Positions 46,218 to 55,740 of a stretch of 64,000 nt of DNA are shown here, piece by piece; positions within the stretch are counted from its first letter, which is position 1, and every line of letters begins with the position of its first letter. The translations under genes and the position numbers were made by a program. The DNA is from CBCXTT01 sp965178295 (GTDB taxonomy: Bacteria > Pseudomonadota > Alphaproteobacteria > UBA7879). The stretch lies in contig CBCXTT010000002.1 of the NCBI GenBank assembly GCA_965178295.1, forward strand, positions 1 to 64,000, in the 5' to 3' direction. The notes beneath the pieces were generated by a model. The model did not search any database and was not told the DNA's origin. It worked only from the letters and a program-made list of their open reading frames with translations.

Positions 46218-46919
46218 ATGTCTGATGAACTCAAAGGCTTTAGAGGAAAAGTAGAAAAACTTAAAACAGCCCGGGGACGAAAAAACTCCTCCCAGCGCTG
46301 GCTTCAACGTCAACTCAACGACCCGTATGTTCAGCATGCAAAATACAAAGGGTATAGGTCCCGCTCCGCCTTCAAACTCTTAGAAATAAATAATAAGTAT
46401 CAAATCCTAAAGCCAGGTCAAACTATTATAGACCTTGGAGCTGCCCCCGGTGGTTGGTCCCAAGTCGCCGTCCAAATTATCCATTCCAGCACAAAAAATC
46501 CGCGTGTTATAGGGCTTGATCTCTTAAAAATAGCTCCGCTTTCAGGCGCCTTTTTTCTACAAGGAGATTTCACAACAGATCAGGGAATTGAACTCCTGAC
46601 GCAACATGTCATCGGCTCAATTGATGTCGTTTTAAGTGATCTTGCTCCAGCCACAACAGGACACAAAGGCACAGACCATATTCGTATTGTCAATATGGTC
46701 GCCATGGTGATGCAGTTTTCTTTCAGAACATTAAAGCCAGGTGGATTCCTTATTACTAAAGTCTTTCAAGGCGGGGCCGAGGGCACTCTTTTGAATATCA
46801 TCAAAACACATTTCAAAAAAGTATCACATTTCAAACCCCCTGCAAGTCGCAAAGAATCTAATGAAATCTACCTGATTGCAGAAGGGTTTAGGGGGAAAAA
46901 TTGTCTTGACGACTCCTGA
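46218..46919 (+). CDS. rlmE: 23S rRNA (uridine-2552 2'-O)-methyltransferase
   Basis: 233 residues (also called FtsJ/RrmJ). The SAM site is IIDLGAAPGGWSQVA. The catalytic K-D-K-E set is visible: lysine in RSRSAFKLLEI, aspartate in LSDLAPATTG, lysine in LITKVFQGG, glutamate in SRKESNEIYL. Ten bases after hemA, so probably cotranscribed. Confidence 0.95.
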   Translation: MSDELKGFRGKVEKLKTARGRKNSSQRWLQRQLNDPYVQHAKYKGYRSRSAFKLLEINNKYQILKPGQTIIDLGAAPGGWSQVAVQIIHSSTKNPRVIGLDLLKIAPLSGAFFLQGDFTTDQGIELLTQHVIGSIDVVLSDLAPATTGHKGTDHIRIVNMVAMVMQFSFRTLKPGGFLITKVFQGGAEGTLLNIIKTHFKKVSHFKPPASRKESNEIYLIAEGFRGKNCLDDS

Positions 46920-47026
46920 TAATATTGCGACCATAGTGTCTGAATAATTGGATTCAAAATGTAGGCTGGCGATCTCCTCCGCATCCAGAAGGGATCATTA
47001 TGTGGCTTATAGGAAAGAATTTATCC

Positions 47027-47305
47027 ATGACAAAGTCAGAGTTGGTTGCACAGCTCATGGGTCGTATGCCAGCCTTAACACAGAAACAAGTTGATGCTAT
47101 GGTATCCGTTCTTTTTGAGGAAATTACACGGGCTCTTGAACGTGGAGATCGCGTTGAACTGCGTGGCTTTGGATCATTTTTTCTCAAAGAGCGTAATGCG
47201 CGTATTGGCTGCGATCCTAGAACGGGGAAAAATATCGCTATTGACGATCGTTGCATCCCGTTCTTTAGAGCTGGAAAAAACATGCTAGAGTTTCTAAACA
47301 AATAA
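47027..47305 (+). CDS. ihfB: integration host factor beta subunit
   Basis: 92 residues from ATG 47027 with AGGAAAG upstream; the in-frame ATG at 47000 would add nine atypical residues. MTKSELVAQL, RGDRVELRGFGSFFLKER and the DNA-intercalating arm ARIGCDPRTGKNI are typical of IhfB rather than HU. It bends DNA in recombination, replication and transcription, and phage integrases often need it. Confidence 0.92.
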   Translation: MTKSELVAQLMGRMPALTQKQVDAMVSVLFEEITRALERGDRVELRGFGSFFLKERNARIGCDPRTGKNIAIDDRCIPFFRAGKNMLEFLNK

Positions 47306-47403
47306 ACAAAGAACCCTTCACACGTACACCCGATCAACGACTTTGGAATTGACACATCTAGTAGTTTTCCTATAATCATATCCTTGAAGCAATAGGTGGT
47401 TTT

Positions 47404-48261
47404 ATGAACTGGATTACAGATTACGTACGCCCAACACTTGATGCCCTGATTGGGGAAAAAGCTGAGACACCTGACAATATGTGGGATAAATGTCCTCAAT
47501 GCGAGCAGATGATTTTTCATCGGGATTTAATCGAAAACCAACATGTCTGCACTCACTGTGATCATCATATGCGCATTTCAGCCCAATCCCGTTTAGAGCA
47601 ATTATATGATGATGGAAAATACACCCTTATCCCTGTGCCTGATACCCCCGAAGATCCCTTAAAATTTAAAGATAGCAAAAAATATACTGACCGCCTTAAA
47701 ATCTACCGTTCCCAAACAAAAAATAAAGATGCAGTGCTTGTGGCAGAAGGAAAAATTGGCAATACGAAAGTAACCACTGCGGTATTTGACTTTTATTTTA
47801 TGGGCGGCTCTATGGGGATGGCTGCAGGCGAATCCATCATCAAAGCTGCAGAGAATGCTATTCGACAAAAAACACCCCTTCTGATTGTTCCGGCATCAGG
47901 GGGCGCTCGCATGCAGGAGGGGATTTTATCTCTGATGCAACTCCCACGCTCCATTATTGCTGTGCAAATGGTGCGAGACGCTAGGCTCGCGTATATTGTT
48001 CTCCTGACAGATCCTACAACAGGTGGTGTATCTGCATCTTTTGCTATGTTAGGTGATATTACCTTAGCAGAACCCGGGTGTACCGTAGGCTTTGCTGGAC
48101 GGCGTGTGATTGAAGAAACAATCCGTGAAAAACTACCTGATAATTTTCAACAAGCAGAATACTTACTGGAACACGGTATGGTAGATCGCGTCATACACCG
48201 CAAACGACTTTCATCTGAACTTTCAACACTCTTTAAGCTGATCCACAATAAAAATACATAA
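47404..48261 (+). CDS. accD: acetyl-CoA carboxylase carboxyltransferase subunit beta
   Basis: 285 residues. The N-terminal zinc ribbon has its four cysteines in KCPQCEQM and HVCTHCDHH. The crotonase-like domain has FYFMGGSMGMAAGE, PASGGARMQEG and LTDPTTGGVSASFA. With AccA it transfers carboxyl from biotin to acetyl-CoA, the first step of fatty-acid synthesis. It is the last chromosomal gene before the prophage. Confidence 0.97.
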   Translation: MNWITDYVRPTLDALIGEKAETPDNMWDKCPQCEQMIFHRDLIENQHVCTHCDHHMRISAQSRLEQLYDDGKYTLIPVPDTPEDPLKFKDSKKYTDRLKIYRSQTKNKDAVLVAEGKIGNTKVTTAVFDFYFMGGSMGMAAGESIIKAAENAIRQKTPLLIVPASGGARMQEGILSLMQLPRSIIAVQMVRDARLAYIVLLTDPTTGGVSASFAMLGDITLAEPGCTVGFAGRRVIEETIREKLPDNFQQAEYLLEHGMVDRVIHRKRLSSELSTLFKLIHNKNT

Positions 48262-48623
48262 GAGTATGTTGCAAAATAGCCTATGTGCCCATCCCCAGCA
48301 CAGAAGTGTTGCATGCCATCCACACACTGGAGAAGCAGATGTCCTGCTATTATTCTAGGGGGTCTTTTCTTTATCTGGAGCATGAAAAATCTCGATAGAG
48401 GCAGATCATCTCGATGATCATGCCATTTAAACTGCATTGCAAGATCCTGCACACAAAAGAAAGTGGACAAAAGGTTAGGAAGAGGAAGAAAATTTCTACA
48501 ACATCCCAAAGAAGTATCGTTTTACTGCAAGAATTGCTCTGTTGAAAAAATAATGATGTGATAAGCATAAAAAAGGGGTACGGTCCCACTCTTACGTTTT
48601 CAGGGCATACAAATTCTTTGAAA
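48262..48623. other. non-coding stretch between accD and the prophage junction
   Basis: No supportable gene or RNA. It is chromosomal DNA that would have lain downstream of the original tRNA-Leu gene. Confidence 0.4.
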
Positions 48624-48688
48624 TGGTGCCCGAGGCCGGAATCGAACCGGCAAGGCGATTGCCGGCGGCGGATTTAAGTCCCATGTGA
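48624..48688 (-). other. tRNA-Leu(UAA) 3' half: prophage attachment site, left junction
   Basis: On the minus strand this reads anticodon loop CTTAAAT (anticodon UAA), a long variable arm, T-arm GCCGGTTCGATTCCGGC, acceptor CTCGGGC and ACCA. The matching 5' half, which should begin GCCCGAG, is absent. This is the classic footprint of a tyrosine integrase using the 3' half of a tRNA gene. The intact tRNA should lie at the far end of the element, outside this window. Confidence 0.8.
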
Positions 48689-48749
48689 ATATTCGTAGCA
48701 CCAAAGGATGGACAAAGGAATTTGTTAAAGTGGCACTAAAGTGGCACCA
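48689..48749. repeat. att arm copy 1, ending in AAAGTGGCACCA
   Basis: 61 bases follow the tRNA fragment and end in AAAGTGGCACCA (48738-48749), with a related AAAGTGGCACTA just before it. The same 61-base spacing and end recur at 49154-49214. The repeated GTGGCAC units look like integrase arm-binding sites (inference). Confidence 0.6.
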
Positions 48750-49007
48750 CTCTTAGATTGCAGAGACGGTATTTTGGCTTCGCACAGATCAAACAGCCGC
48801 TAGAAAACCTCATTCATCCGGCCAGCAGTGACGAACAGCGCCCGTATACAACAAAACCCGGCAACAAAACGCACTCCTCCTCCCTACGCCTGCGGTTTTT
48901 TGCACCAATTTAGTGCACGTTGACATGGAAGAACGACAAAAGCACATAAACGCAAAAAAACCGCTCACCACGGGTGGAGTTGTCTGCTTTTTTAGCGTTT
49001 GCACAAC

Positions 49008-49081
49008 TGGAGGAAAGTATCGGAGTCGAATCGGTCTAAATGGAGTTGCAGTCCACCGCATACCCGCTTTTCTGACTCACC
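49008..49081 (-). tRNA. tRNA-Cys(GCA)-like gene, degenerate
   Basis: 74 nt on the minus strand with terminal CCA. The acceptor GGTGAGT/ACTTTCC pairs at six of seven positions. Anticodon stem GTGGA/TCCAT is perfect around loop CTGCAAC, anticodon GCA. The D-arm AGCGGGTATGC resembles gammaproteobacterial tRNA-Cys. The T-stem ACCGA/CCGAT has two mismatches, so it may be decaying. It lies 6 bases from the second tRNA 3' half, as in a tRNA operon. A GC-rich hairpin ending in a T-run lies just beyond on the same strand (around 48955-48975). Confidence 0.6.
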
Positions 49082-49087
49082 TAAAGG

Positions 49088-49214
49088 TGGTGCCCGAGGC
49101 CGGAATCGAACCGGCAAGATCTATACGATCGACGGATTTTCAGTCTCATGTGATAGCTTTATATTTAAAGGTGTGTAGAGGTTGTTTTATAAATGTGTCA
49201 TCAAAGTGGCACCA
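49088..49214 (-). other. second tRNA-Leu-like 3' half with att arm (duplicate attachment site)
   Basis: The first 31 bases (T-arm, acceptor and CCA) are identical to those at 48624-48654. The next 35 diverge but keep the anticodon-arm pattern, with loop CTGAAAA, so the triplet reads GAA instead of UAA. A 61-base arm follows, ending in the same AAAGTGGCACCA (49203-49214). The 5' half is again missing. The integrase stop codon lies 3 bases beyond, so this is the attachment site that belongs to the integrase. Confidence 0.7.
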
Positions 49215-49216
49215 AC

Positions 49217-50401
49217 CTATATGTCAGGGATGGCATTGGTGGCTTCGCGCTGGTCAACAGTACGACTATTGAAGTACGACATTGTTGTCGCCAGGGAGGA
49301 ATGATCGGCAAGTTGCTGCACAACTTGTGGCTTTACACCTTCATTCAAAAGGGGCGTAGTCATTGTGGCTCGAAACCCCCAATGAAAAGGTTTGATATAT
49401 GGTAGCCCCACTTCATTGAATATTTTTGCAGCGTAGTGGCTGATGTTGCTCGTGTCTGCATGCCACTGACGACCATCCCCCTTGTCCAGAAACCATTTTT
49501 CTTTTCGGGAACGCCCCGCCAGATCCATGCTTCAAAAATTCATAGAGCTGGTCATTAATCGGTTTGTTCGGAAACTTCATTCTTTTGGGCAACCAGCCCA
49601 GCTCTTTTACTTCACGGATTCTAATAATCCGTCGTTTCATATCGATAGCGGAAAGAGGCAGTGACCAGAGTGCCCCCAACCGTAACAGAGTATTGGATGC
49701 CATCATGAACGGATATATATTGGTAATGGCGCAGACATCACTAGTGCGGGTGAATCCTCCATCTTGAGCAAGATTAATTCCTTTGCTCTTGTGAGGTCGC
49801 CCACAGTGTAGGTTGCCATATCCTTCTTAGGTACCGGCACGTTTTTTAGCTCATGTCTCGTGTCGATAATGTCATGAGCAAAACATCAACGCAGAAAAAT
49901 ACCCAAGTGCCTGATATGCATATTTTGAGTGGCTGCAGCCATTGTTGAGCCATTTATCTTACCGGGCTGTTGTTTTAGGTACTTTATAAACACTCCATTC
50001 TTATCACGATCAAAATCACGAACCTCATGATTCCCGGCTTCTTTCAAATAATAGTTTATTGATCGTACATATAGCCCCACCGTTTCATCATCGTTGATGA
50101 CTTCCAGCTCATCCTTCCACTGGTCACAGGCATGCTGCACAGTCATGCGCTGCTTATCCGCCTTCTGTTTCTTACGGGTTTCTTCCTTCTGCTCCTGCTC
50201 CCCTTTCAGATTGTCCGCTGCCTCTTCGTAAAGCTCCTGAAGCTTGAAGCCCTGCTCTTCCTTGGTCATGTGTGAAATAGACGACACAGAGCAGAGCACC
50301 CGCCTGATACCATTCCTTCCGCGCTGCCAACCGCCCGGAGGCGGAAACTGACCTACCCAATTCCCCCGATCAACTTTGTAGCGTTTACGTACTCTGGCCA
50401 T
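49217..50401 (-). pseudogene. tyrosine integrase, broken
   Basis: Three fragments in different frames cover one phage integrase. The 5' part (50401-49886) has the DNA-binding N-terminus MARVRKRYKVDRGNW and a core-binding domain. The middle resumes as KNVPVPKKDMATYTVGDL. The catalytic part has LRLGALWSLPLSAIDMKRR, HWGFRATMTTPLL with the H-x-x-R pair, LADHSS, and the nucleophile tyrosine in TTMSYFNS. At least three lesions separate them, so it is inactive. Its ATG overlaps the stop of an S24 repressor remnant (TAATG). Confidence 0.88.
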
Positions 50402-50523
50402 TACTGACTGCTCCCGATCCAGATGACCTGACCAATAACTTCAAGCTTGCCGGGATCCAGCTGATAGGTTTTATAGGCATTGTTATCACTGACCACATCC
50501 ACAAAAGAAGGCTGGACGTAAAA
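50401..50523 (-). pseudogene. C-terminal remnant of an S24 (LexA-like) phage repressor
   Basis: About 40 codons on the minus strand read SDNNAYKTYQLDPG then KLEVIGQVIWIGSSQ and stop at TAA. This ending is typical of S24-peptidase prophage repressors. Upstream (right of 50523) the sequence changes abruptly into plus-strand primase coding, so the rest was removed by a deletion. Confidence 0.6.
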
Positions 50524-52783
50524 ACAGCTATAAAAAAGGCATTCAGAAAAAGGATAAGCACTGGGAGGAGAAGCCCGGATTTGAATTAAATGAAGGTGAC
50601 ACCTGCATTATTACTGAGGGTATTTTTGATTCCTGGGCATTCGAGCACTACAACCAGAAGCATCAAACCCAGTGCAAAGCCGTTGCCAGTTTTGATTGTG
50701 GCAATCTGCCCAAAGAATTAATTGAGGAAAACCGTAATCGAAACATCAACTGGATTCTCGCTTATGACAATGACAAGGCAGGTAAAGCACCTTCCTGATC
50801 ATATCAAAGCTCTAGAAGGTATTGGCGAGACTGTACAAGTCATGCTTACTCGTTATGCCGGTAAAGACTGGAACGATGAGTGGAACAATGGAAATTTAAA
50901 ACCCCAATACCTGCGGGAAGCTCTATGGTGTGGCTGTCTTTCCATGGCGAAAAACCCACAGGAAAAAGCATTCTGGCTCTGGATAAAAAGCCCACGCAAG
51001 CGTGTGCAGTTTGATTTCGGGAATGTCCTATACCGTTACACCGTTGAGGAAAAGGGGTGTCTGAACTTCGGGATGCATTAGCCGCTGAACCCTTTGATGC
51101 CTTGTGGACCGACCCGAAACAGGATGTGAACTATGCTCAGATGCTTTTTTATAGCGCACTGTCCAGGGAACGTATCAGTAATTGCATCCCGTCCTTCCTT
51201 TATATAGAGCAGGATGCTCTAACTGATGAGCAGTTTTATTTTTTCCAGTTTGGTTTTGCCAATAGCACACCGAAAGTTCAGGTGCCATTAGATGACTCAT
51301 GCCTGGAATCACCCAGCTCATTCAATAAGGCACTCCTGAATCGCATACCAGGCGGAACCTTTGATGGTGATGCCAAAGACCTGGTTGCTGCGTGAAAAGT
51401 GGTTTGACCGTCAGGCCACCTATGTAAAAACACTGCCCTTTATTGGCTGTTACAAAGATACCTGCACCTATGCATTCCCCGGATTCGGCTTCAAAAATGG
51501 CCGACGCATTACATTAAATGAACAAGGATTCCTCCAAGTGCAAAACCACAGAATTAAAACTGGCCTTCAAAGCATCGGCATGACTACCGATCCGGAGTCA
51601 TTCAAGCCTGAATGGATTAACGATTACATTGGTGCCTATGGCAATAACGGTATTATCACCATGGCATGGTGGATGGGCACCTTGTTTGCCGAACAAATCC
51701 CCCAGAAGCAAAAGAGCTGGCCTTTCATGAAACTAACCGGTGAACAGGGTGCGGGTAAGTCCAGCATTCTGGAATTTCTCTGGCGTTGTGTGGGACGAAC
51801 TGACTATGAAGGTTTTGACCCTTCCACATCATCACTGGCAGGCCGGGCACGAAACTTTCAGCAAGGTGCCAACCTGCCAGTCATTCTGCTGGAGTCTGAC
51901 CGAAGCAGTGAAGACCGGGGAGCGGGTAAAAAATCCTTTGATATGGACGAACTGAAAACTGCTTACAACGGTCGTGGTATCCGTGCAATGGGGGTAAAAA
52001 AGCGAGGTGTAGAAACTGAAGAACCACCATTCCGTGGTGGTGTTCTTATTTCCCAGAATACCACAGTCGATGGTTCTGACGCACTACTGGCTCGGATTGT
52101 TCACTGTCATTGCACCAAGGAACATTTCAGCCGCAAGACAGAAGCTATGCCTGCCACCCTGGGTGCAATAAGCACTGAAGAACGGCAGGCTGGCGCGACC
52201 AGGTACTGTACTGTCCATGGAAAAGGAACTTCTGGATGCCTATGAAGAAAGGTTCACGGCTATTCGTGAAGATTATTATCAGCTGTCCAGCGAAACATCG
52301 GGAGTGCAAAACCGCCTGATACTGAACCACTCTCAGGTTGCAGCATGGGTTTACTGCTTGCAGTTGGTGTTCGGTAAAAAATACATTACAGATGTCATCG
52401 TTAATAACGCCATAGACTTTTTATGGGAACGCTGCCTTGATCGCCAGCGCAGACTGAACGCCGACCATCCTGTCGTTGAACAATGCTCGGAAATCTATGA
52501 ACTGCTGAACGTGCAGACAAAAGATCCAGAGTTCCCTGGTGAAATGCCTTATGACATCGAGCTACCAACCACTCTGCCAATCCGGAACTGATCGCCATCA
52601 ACCTGGCACACTTCAATCAGGTATGCATCAACCGAAAAGCCGAGCAAATCCCAACCCGTGTACTTAAGAAGTTGTTAGCTAACAGCCAGCGCCACAAGTT
52701 CATTGCTACCCGCAAAGTTAAGAGTCAGATAACTAACAAAACCATGCACTGCTGGATATTTGAAAACAGGAGCAAGCAGTCAT
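50523..52783 (+). pseudogene. Toprim primase/helicase, shattered and 5'-deleted
   Basis: One long gene now lies in five or more frames. 50523-50799 gives a Toprim domain: EGDTCIITEGIFDSWAF, then WILAYDNDKAGK. After a frameshift 50781-51080 continues (HLPDHIKALEGIGETV). Parts 51057-51395 and 51361-52245 follow, the latter with Walker A LTGEQGAGKSSILEFLW. Then come 52217-52591 and a tail to TGA 52783. The N-terminal zinc-binding and primase part is missing at the deletion junction at 50523. It would have primed and unwound phage DNA. Confidence 0.82.
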
Positions 52784-53028
52784 GAATAGGTACATACATA
52801 AGACATTTAGAGAATCTGGGTACGCTTCGCAAAACAGTAACCTGAGTAACCAAGATCAATAAAACAATCTAAAAGCCTTTAAATACAAGGGGGTAGAAGA
52901 AAATCTAAAAGGTAACCATGCGGTAACCAATAAGGAACCAAGTTACCAAATGGAAAAGACAACAAAGGTAATCGAGTTACCTGCTGAAAGCCTTGTAAAT
53001 CAAGGGGGTAACAAACTGGGGGATAACC
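52784..53028. repeat. GGTAAC-rich segment
   Basis: Between about 52840 and 53030, GTAACC/GGTAAC or its inverse GTTACC occurs at least six times, with two near-matches. Such clustering can mark an iteron-type origin, but it can also come from a coding tail rich in VT/GN codons, common after phage primases. No intact gene is seen. Confidence 0.45.
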
Positions 53029-53217
53029 ATGATCAATCCAAAAGACGAAGCCAGAATGGAAAACGAGAAGCGCGATTGCCTTGCCCGTGATCTGATTGCA
53101 CGTCCTTTTGCCAAGCAGCGCGACTTCCTGAAAAGCATTAAGGTGCCTGCCCTGAAACAAGACATCACCCGACGTATACGGGAACAGTTAGCCCTTCAGA
53201 TTGCAGAAAGACGATGA
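53029..53217 (+). CDS. small phage protein, unknown
   Basis: 62 residues from ATG 53029 after GGGGGAT. It is highly charged (MENEKRDCLARDLIARPFAK; ITRRIREQL). In the next frame, 53201-53380, a CTWCGGTGY zinc-knuckle-like segment follows, so the two may once have been one gene. Function unknown. Confidence 0.4.
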   Translation: MINPKDEARMENEKRDCLARDLIARPFAKQRDFLKSIKVPALKQDITRRIREQLALQIAERR

Positions 53218-53383
53218 AAACGACCTGGCCACAGAGGCATGCACCTGGTGTGGCGGTACCGGATATCTGAATGAGGAGGCATTCACAGGCCTGTTCCTTT
53301 TTACCGGTGGTGATAACCCCGACAAGCCTGCCGCCATCAGACTTATCACCCTGGGCGCAGGCTCCACTAAAAAGGAGCCAAAC

Positions 53384-54153
53384 ATGACGCACGTTGTCGC
53401 CTACCGTCCCGAATTTCGCACCATTTCCGGTTCTGCAGCTGCAGCCGTAATGCTCTCCCAGTTTTACTACTAGTCACAAAAAACCACTACCCGCCAGCGT
53501 AAAGGCTGGTTTTACAAATCCGTCAGGAAATCACCCTGAAAACCGGCCTGACCCGCAGCGAACAGGGAACAGCCCGCCGTCGTTTCGTGGCTGCTGGCCT
53601 GATGGAAGAAGACCTGCGTGGTATCCCTTCCAAAATGTGGTTCTGCCTGAACCTGAAAACCCTGTCCAGCAAGCTGGAAGCCATAGGATCGGCACTGGCC
53701 AGCACTGTTATGGAAATAACAAAGCCCGTTGTTAAGGCTGCAAAGAAAGTAGAAGTCAAAGCAGTTGAAATAGGCAAAGAGTTTACTAGCCAGAATGAAC
53801 AGAAGCCGATGGCAACTTATACCGAATACAAAGCCCTGGTTATTCAATAGCCTGCAGATGACTTTATCCATTGCAATCCATTCATTCTGGGATTTACCCG
53901 ATCAATTGAACGCTCTGACAAAGAAGGCAAGCAAGCTGAACTGGTGAGACTGTTTCACCGTTTCGGTTTGAATAGCAATTATGTCTGCACCTGTTTTTCT
54001 CAAAATATAAAAGGCTCGGCAACCTGGTACAACAAGAACGATAATCAAATGGACTCTGAAGAAAAGGAATTATTTAAAACAGACTTTTTAGCAATGACAG
54101 AGCAAGCCTGGGAACAAGCCAAGCAAATCCAGCCAGCCACATTCAATGAGTAG
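53384..54153 (+). pseudogene. phage replication/HTH protein, broken
   Basis: ATG 53384 has AAAGGAG upstream. MTHVVAYRPEFRTISGSAAA, then after a TAG SQKTTTRQRKGWFYKS, and in another frame LKTGLTRSEQGTARRRFVAAGL, follow the familiar plan of phage replication-associated winged-helix proteins. Lesions: TAG at 53471-53473 where tryptophan is expected, a one-base loss near 53524, and an in-frame TAG at 53848-53850. The frame then runs on (PADDFIHCNPFILGF) to TAG 54151-54153. Confidence 0.7.
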
Positions 54154-54164
54154 TAGGCATAAAA

Positions 54165-54425
54165 ATGCAAACAATAAATGCCCAGATTGAAATGATTTTT
54201 GTATTTGAATCAGAAGAGAAGCCAGGCTGTTTACGCAATTCAAAATTCTTTCCATATATCTTTGGGTTTAAAGGCATGCTCTTTAAATTCTGGGGTTCAG
54301 ACAAGTACATTTTAAAAGCCTCAAAAGAGGCGCAGAAAGCATTTTGTATTTATTCCTTGCATAGCATCTTCCGAGTGATTCCCAAGAAGGGGCACGGCAT
54401 CAGCATTCACGATATCAATTATTAG
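54165..54425 (+). CDS. small phage protein, unknown
   Basis: 86 residues from ATG 54165, 11 bases after the preceding pseudogene. Aromatic-rich with no motif I recognise. It is intact and in the same direction as its neighbours, which is the only support. Confidence 0.45.
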   Translation: MQTINAQIEMIFVFESEEKPGCLRNSKFFPYIFGFKGMLFKFWGSDKYILKASKEAQKAFCIYSLHSIFRVIPKKGHGISIHDINY

Positions 54426-54438
54426 AATGGGCCTGACA

Positions 54439-55203
54439 ATGAATACTAAAAAACACTTCCGCAACACGCTACTGGCCGTTACTTTGATTATGACCGGCTT
54501 TTTTGGTTGGTCACTGGCTCCAGGTTATCAGGGTTTTCTGTTCGCCATCACTCTGGTGACTATGCAAGGTGCAGCACTGCTGCACCTTCCTGCCATGCTG
54601 AAGGAGGCTTACCGCACTGACTCCGGTTTCGGCATGCTGGTTTATGGCGTGAGTATCGTTACTGTGATTGCCGTTAGCGTTACTGCCAGCGTTGCCACCC
54701 TGTCAGCAGCAGAAGACAAATACCAACAAATCCGGCAAAAGCAGGTAACACTGGAAAATGCTGTTGCCGGTTATATGGATGCTGGCTACGTCACCAAGGC
54801 ACTGGAAACACAGAAAGAACTGGATGCCTTACCACCGCTTCAAGTGACTGGCCTGCGATCTGCTGCTGTCAGAATTGAGCAAGTAACAGCGTTACCCGGT
54901 GTTACTGTCAGCAATGGCTTTATTATCCTTCTGGCTCTGATGCTGGATAGCTTTGGCATACTGCTGTCAGACAATAGCCGAGAATTGGTAGTGACTAGGG
55001 AACCAGAAATACACTTTTCCGAGTCACATTCAGAAACAACAGAAGTGGTGTTACCACCTGAAGTAATCACCGTGATCGATGCTTTGGAGAATGGTAAAAT
55101 AGAACGCCTATCCGTGAGGCAAGTACGTGACTTTTTAAACTGCAGTCAGCGCGATGCAATGACCATCACCAGAACCTGCAAGCAACTAGAGCTAAAAGTT
55201 TAG
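54439..55203 (+). CDS. four-helix membrane protein with C-terminal helix-turn-helix-like region
   Basis: 254 residues from ATG 54439. Four hydrophobic segments lie near 10-28, 36-55, 67-92 and 154-178. A soluble linker (KYQQIRQKQVTLENA) sits between the third and fourth. The last 60 residues (VIDALENGKIERLSVRQVRD, then FLNCSQRDAMTITR) look like a small DNA-binding helix-turn-helix. It is one of the few undamaged genes in the prophage. Function unknown. Confidence 0.65.
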   Translation: MNTKKHFRNTLLAVTLIMTGFFGWSLAPGYQGFLFAITLVTMQGAALLHLPAMLKEAYRTDSGFGMLVYGVSIVTVIAVSVTASVATLSAAEDKYQQIRQKQVTLENAVAGYMDAGYVTKALETQKELDALPPLQVTGLRSAAVRIEQVTALPGVTVSNGFIILLALMLDSFGILLSDNSRELVVTREPEIHFSESHSETTEVVLPPEVITVIDALENGKIERLSVRQVRDFLNCSQRDAMTITRTCKQLELKV

Positions 55204-55213
55204 GAGTAGAGCT

Positions 55214-55390
55214 ATGAAAAAAGAAAAGCAACTCTATCAATGCACTGGTCACTTCGTCGCTCAGGGATTCAGAAAACAATTCTTTATCGCCAGTGATGAA
55301 AGCTATCTTAGAGCAGAAACTAAACTGTATGACCTTATTGATGAATACGCAAAGAAAATGGGCTGCTTAAAATACAGCGTTGAGATTTAA
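55214..55390 (+). CDS. 58-residue phage protein, unknown
   Basis: ATG 55214 follows GGAG and lies 10 bases after the membrane-protein stop. The protein starts MKKEKQLYQCTGHFVAQGF, ends at TAA 55388-55390, and has an alternating strand pattern followed by a helix. No family recognised. Confidence 0.55.
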   Translation: MKKEKQLYQCTGHFVAQGFRKQFFIASDESYLRAETKLYDLIDEYAKKMGCLKYSVEI

Positions 55391-55448
55391 ATATTTAACC
55401 GATCCCCACAATCGTGGTGATACAACTTCACATCAATTAGAGAATAGT

Positions 55449-55712
55449 ATGGAAAGGCAACGAGTAAGCGAAATAGAAAATTTAGTAGCTCAAAACAAGC
55501 TGACAGCTGCAGAGGTTTTTGTACAAAAAAAGCAGTTGGTTTATAGAGAAGAACCATATCATGCCTTTTGTAAAAAGATGGCTTATGAAGTTGAAATCAG
55601 AAAACTGAAAAGGCTGATAAAAGAAGAAAGTGACTATCTGGATACAAATGAACTTACGCAAATTTCCAATTCCAGCATTTTGCATAAGAAATTCCAAGAA
55701 ACCATATATTAA
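55449..55712 (+). CDS. small helical phage protein, unknown
   Basis: 87 residues from ATG 55449; the in-frame start at 55380 overlaps the previous gene. Strongly charged and helical (VSEIENLVAQNKLTAAEVF; RKLKRLIKEESDYL), probably coiled coil. No family recognised. Confidence 0.45.
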   Translation: MERQRVSEIENLVAQNKLTAAEVFVQKKQLVYREEPYHAFCKKMAYEVEIRKLKRLIKEESDYLDTNELTQISNSSILHKKFQETIY

Positions 55713-55740
55713 CCACAACAATTAAATCAGGAATTAACAA

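Noticed and set aside
46954..47520. 188-codon minus-strand frame
   Set aside because: Antisense to ihfB and the start of accD, which have clear families and ribosome-binding sites.
48624..48749. Group I intron in tRNA-Leu(UAA)
   Set aside because: The anticodon loop is uninterrupted and no intron core or upstream half-tRNA is present; the 5' half is simply missing, as at an attachment site.
48913..49272. Plus-strand 119-codon frame containing VPEAGIEPAR
   Set aside because: This is the well-known spurious translation of the antisense strand of tRNA genes; it overlays the tRNA-Cys-like and tRNA-Leu-like sequences.
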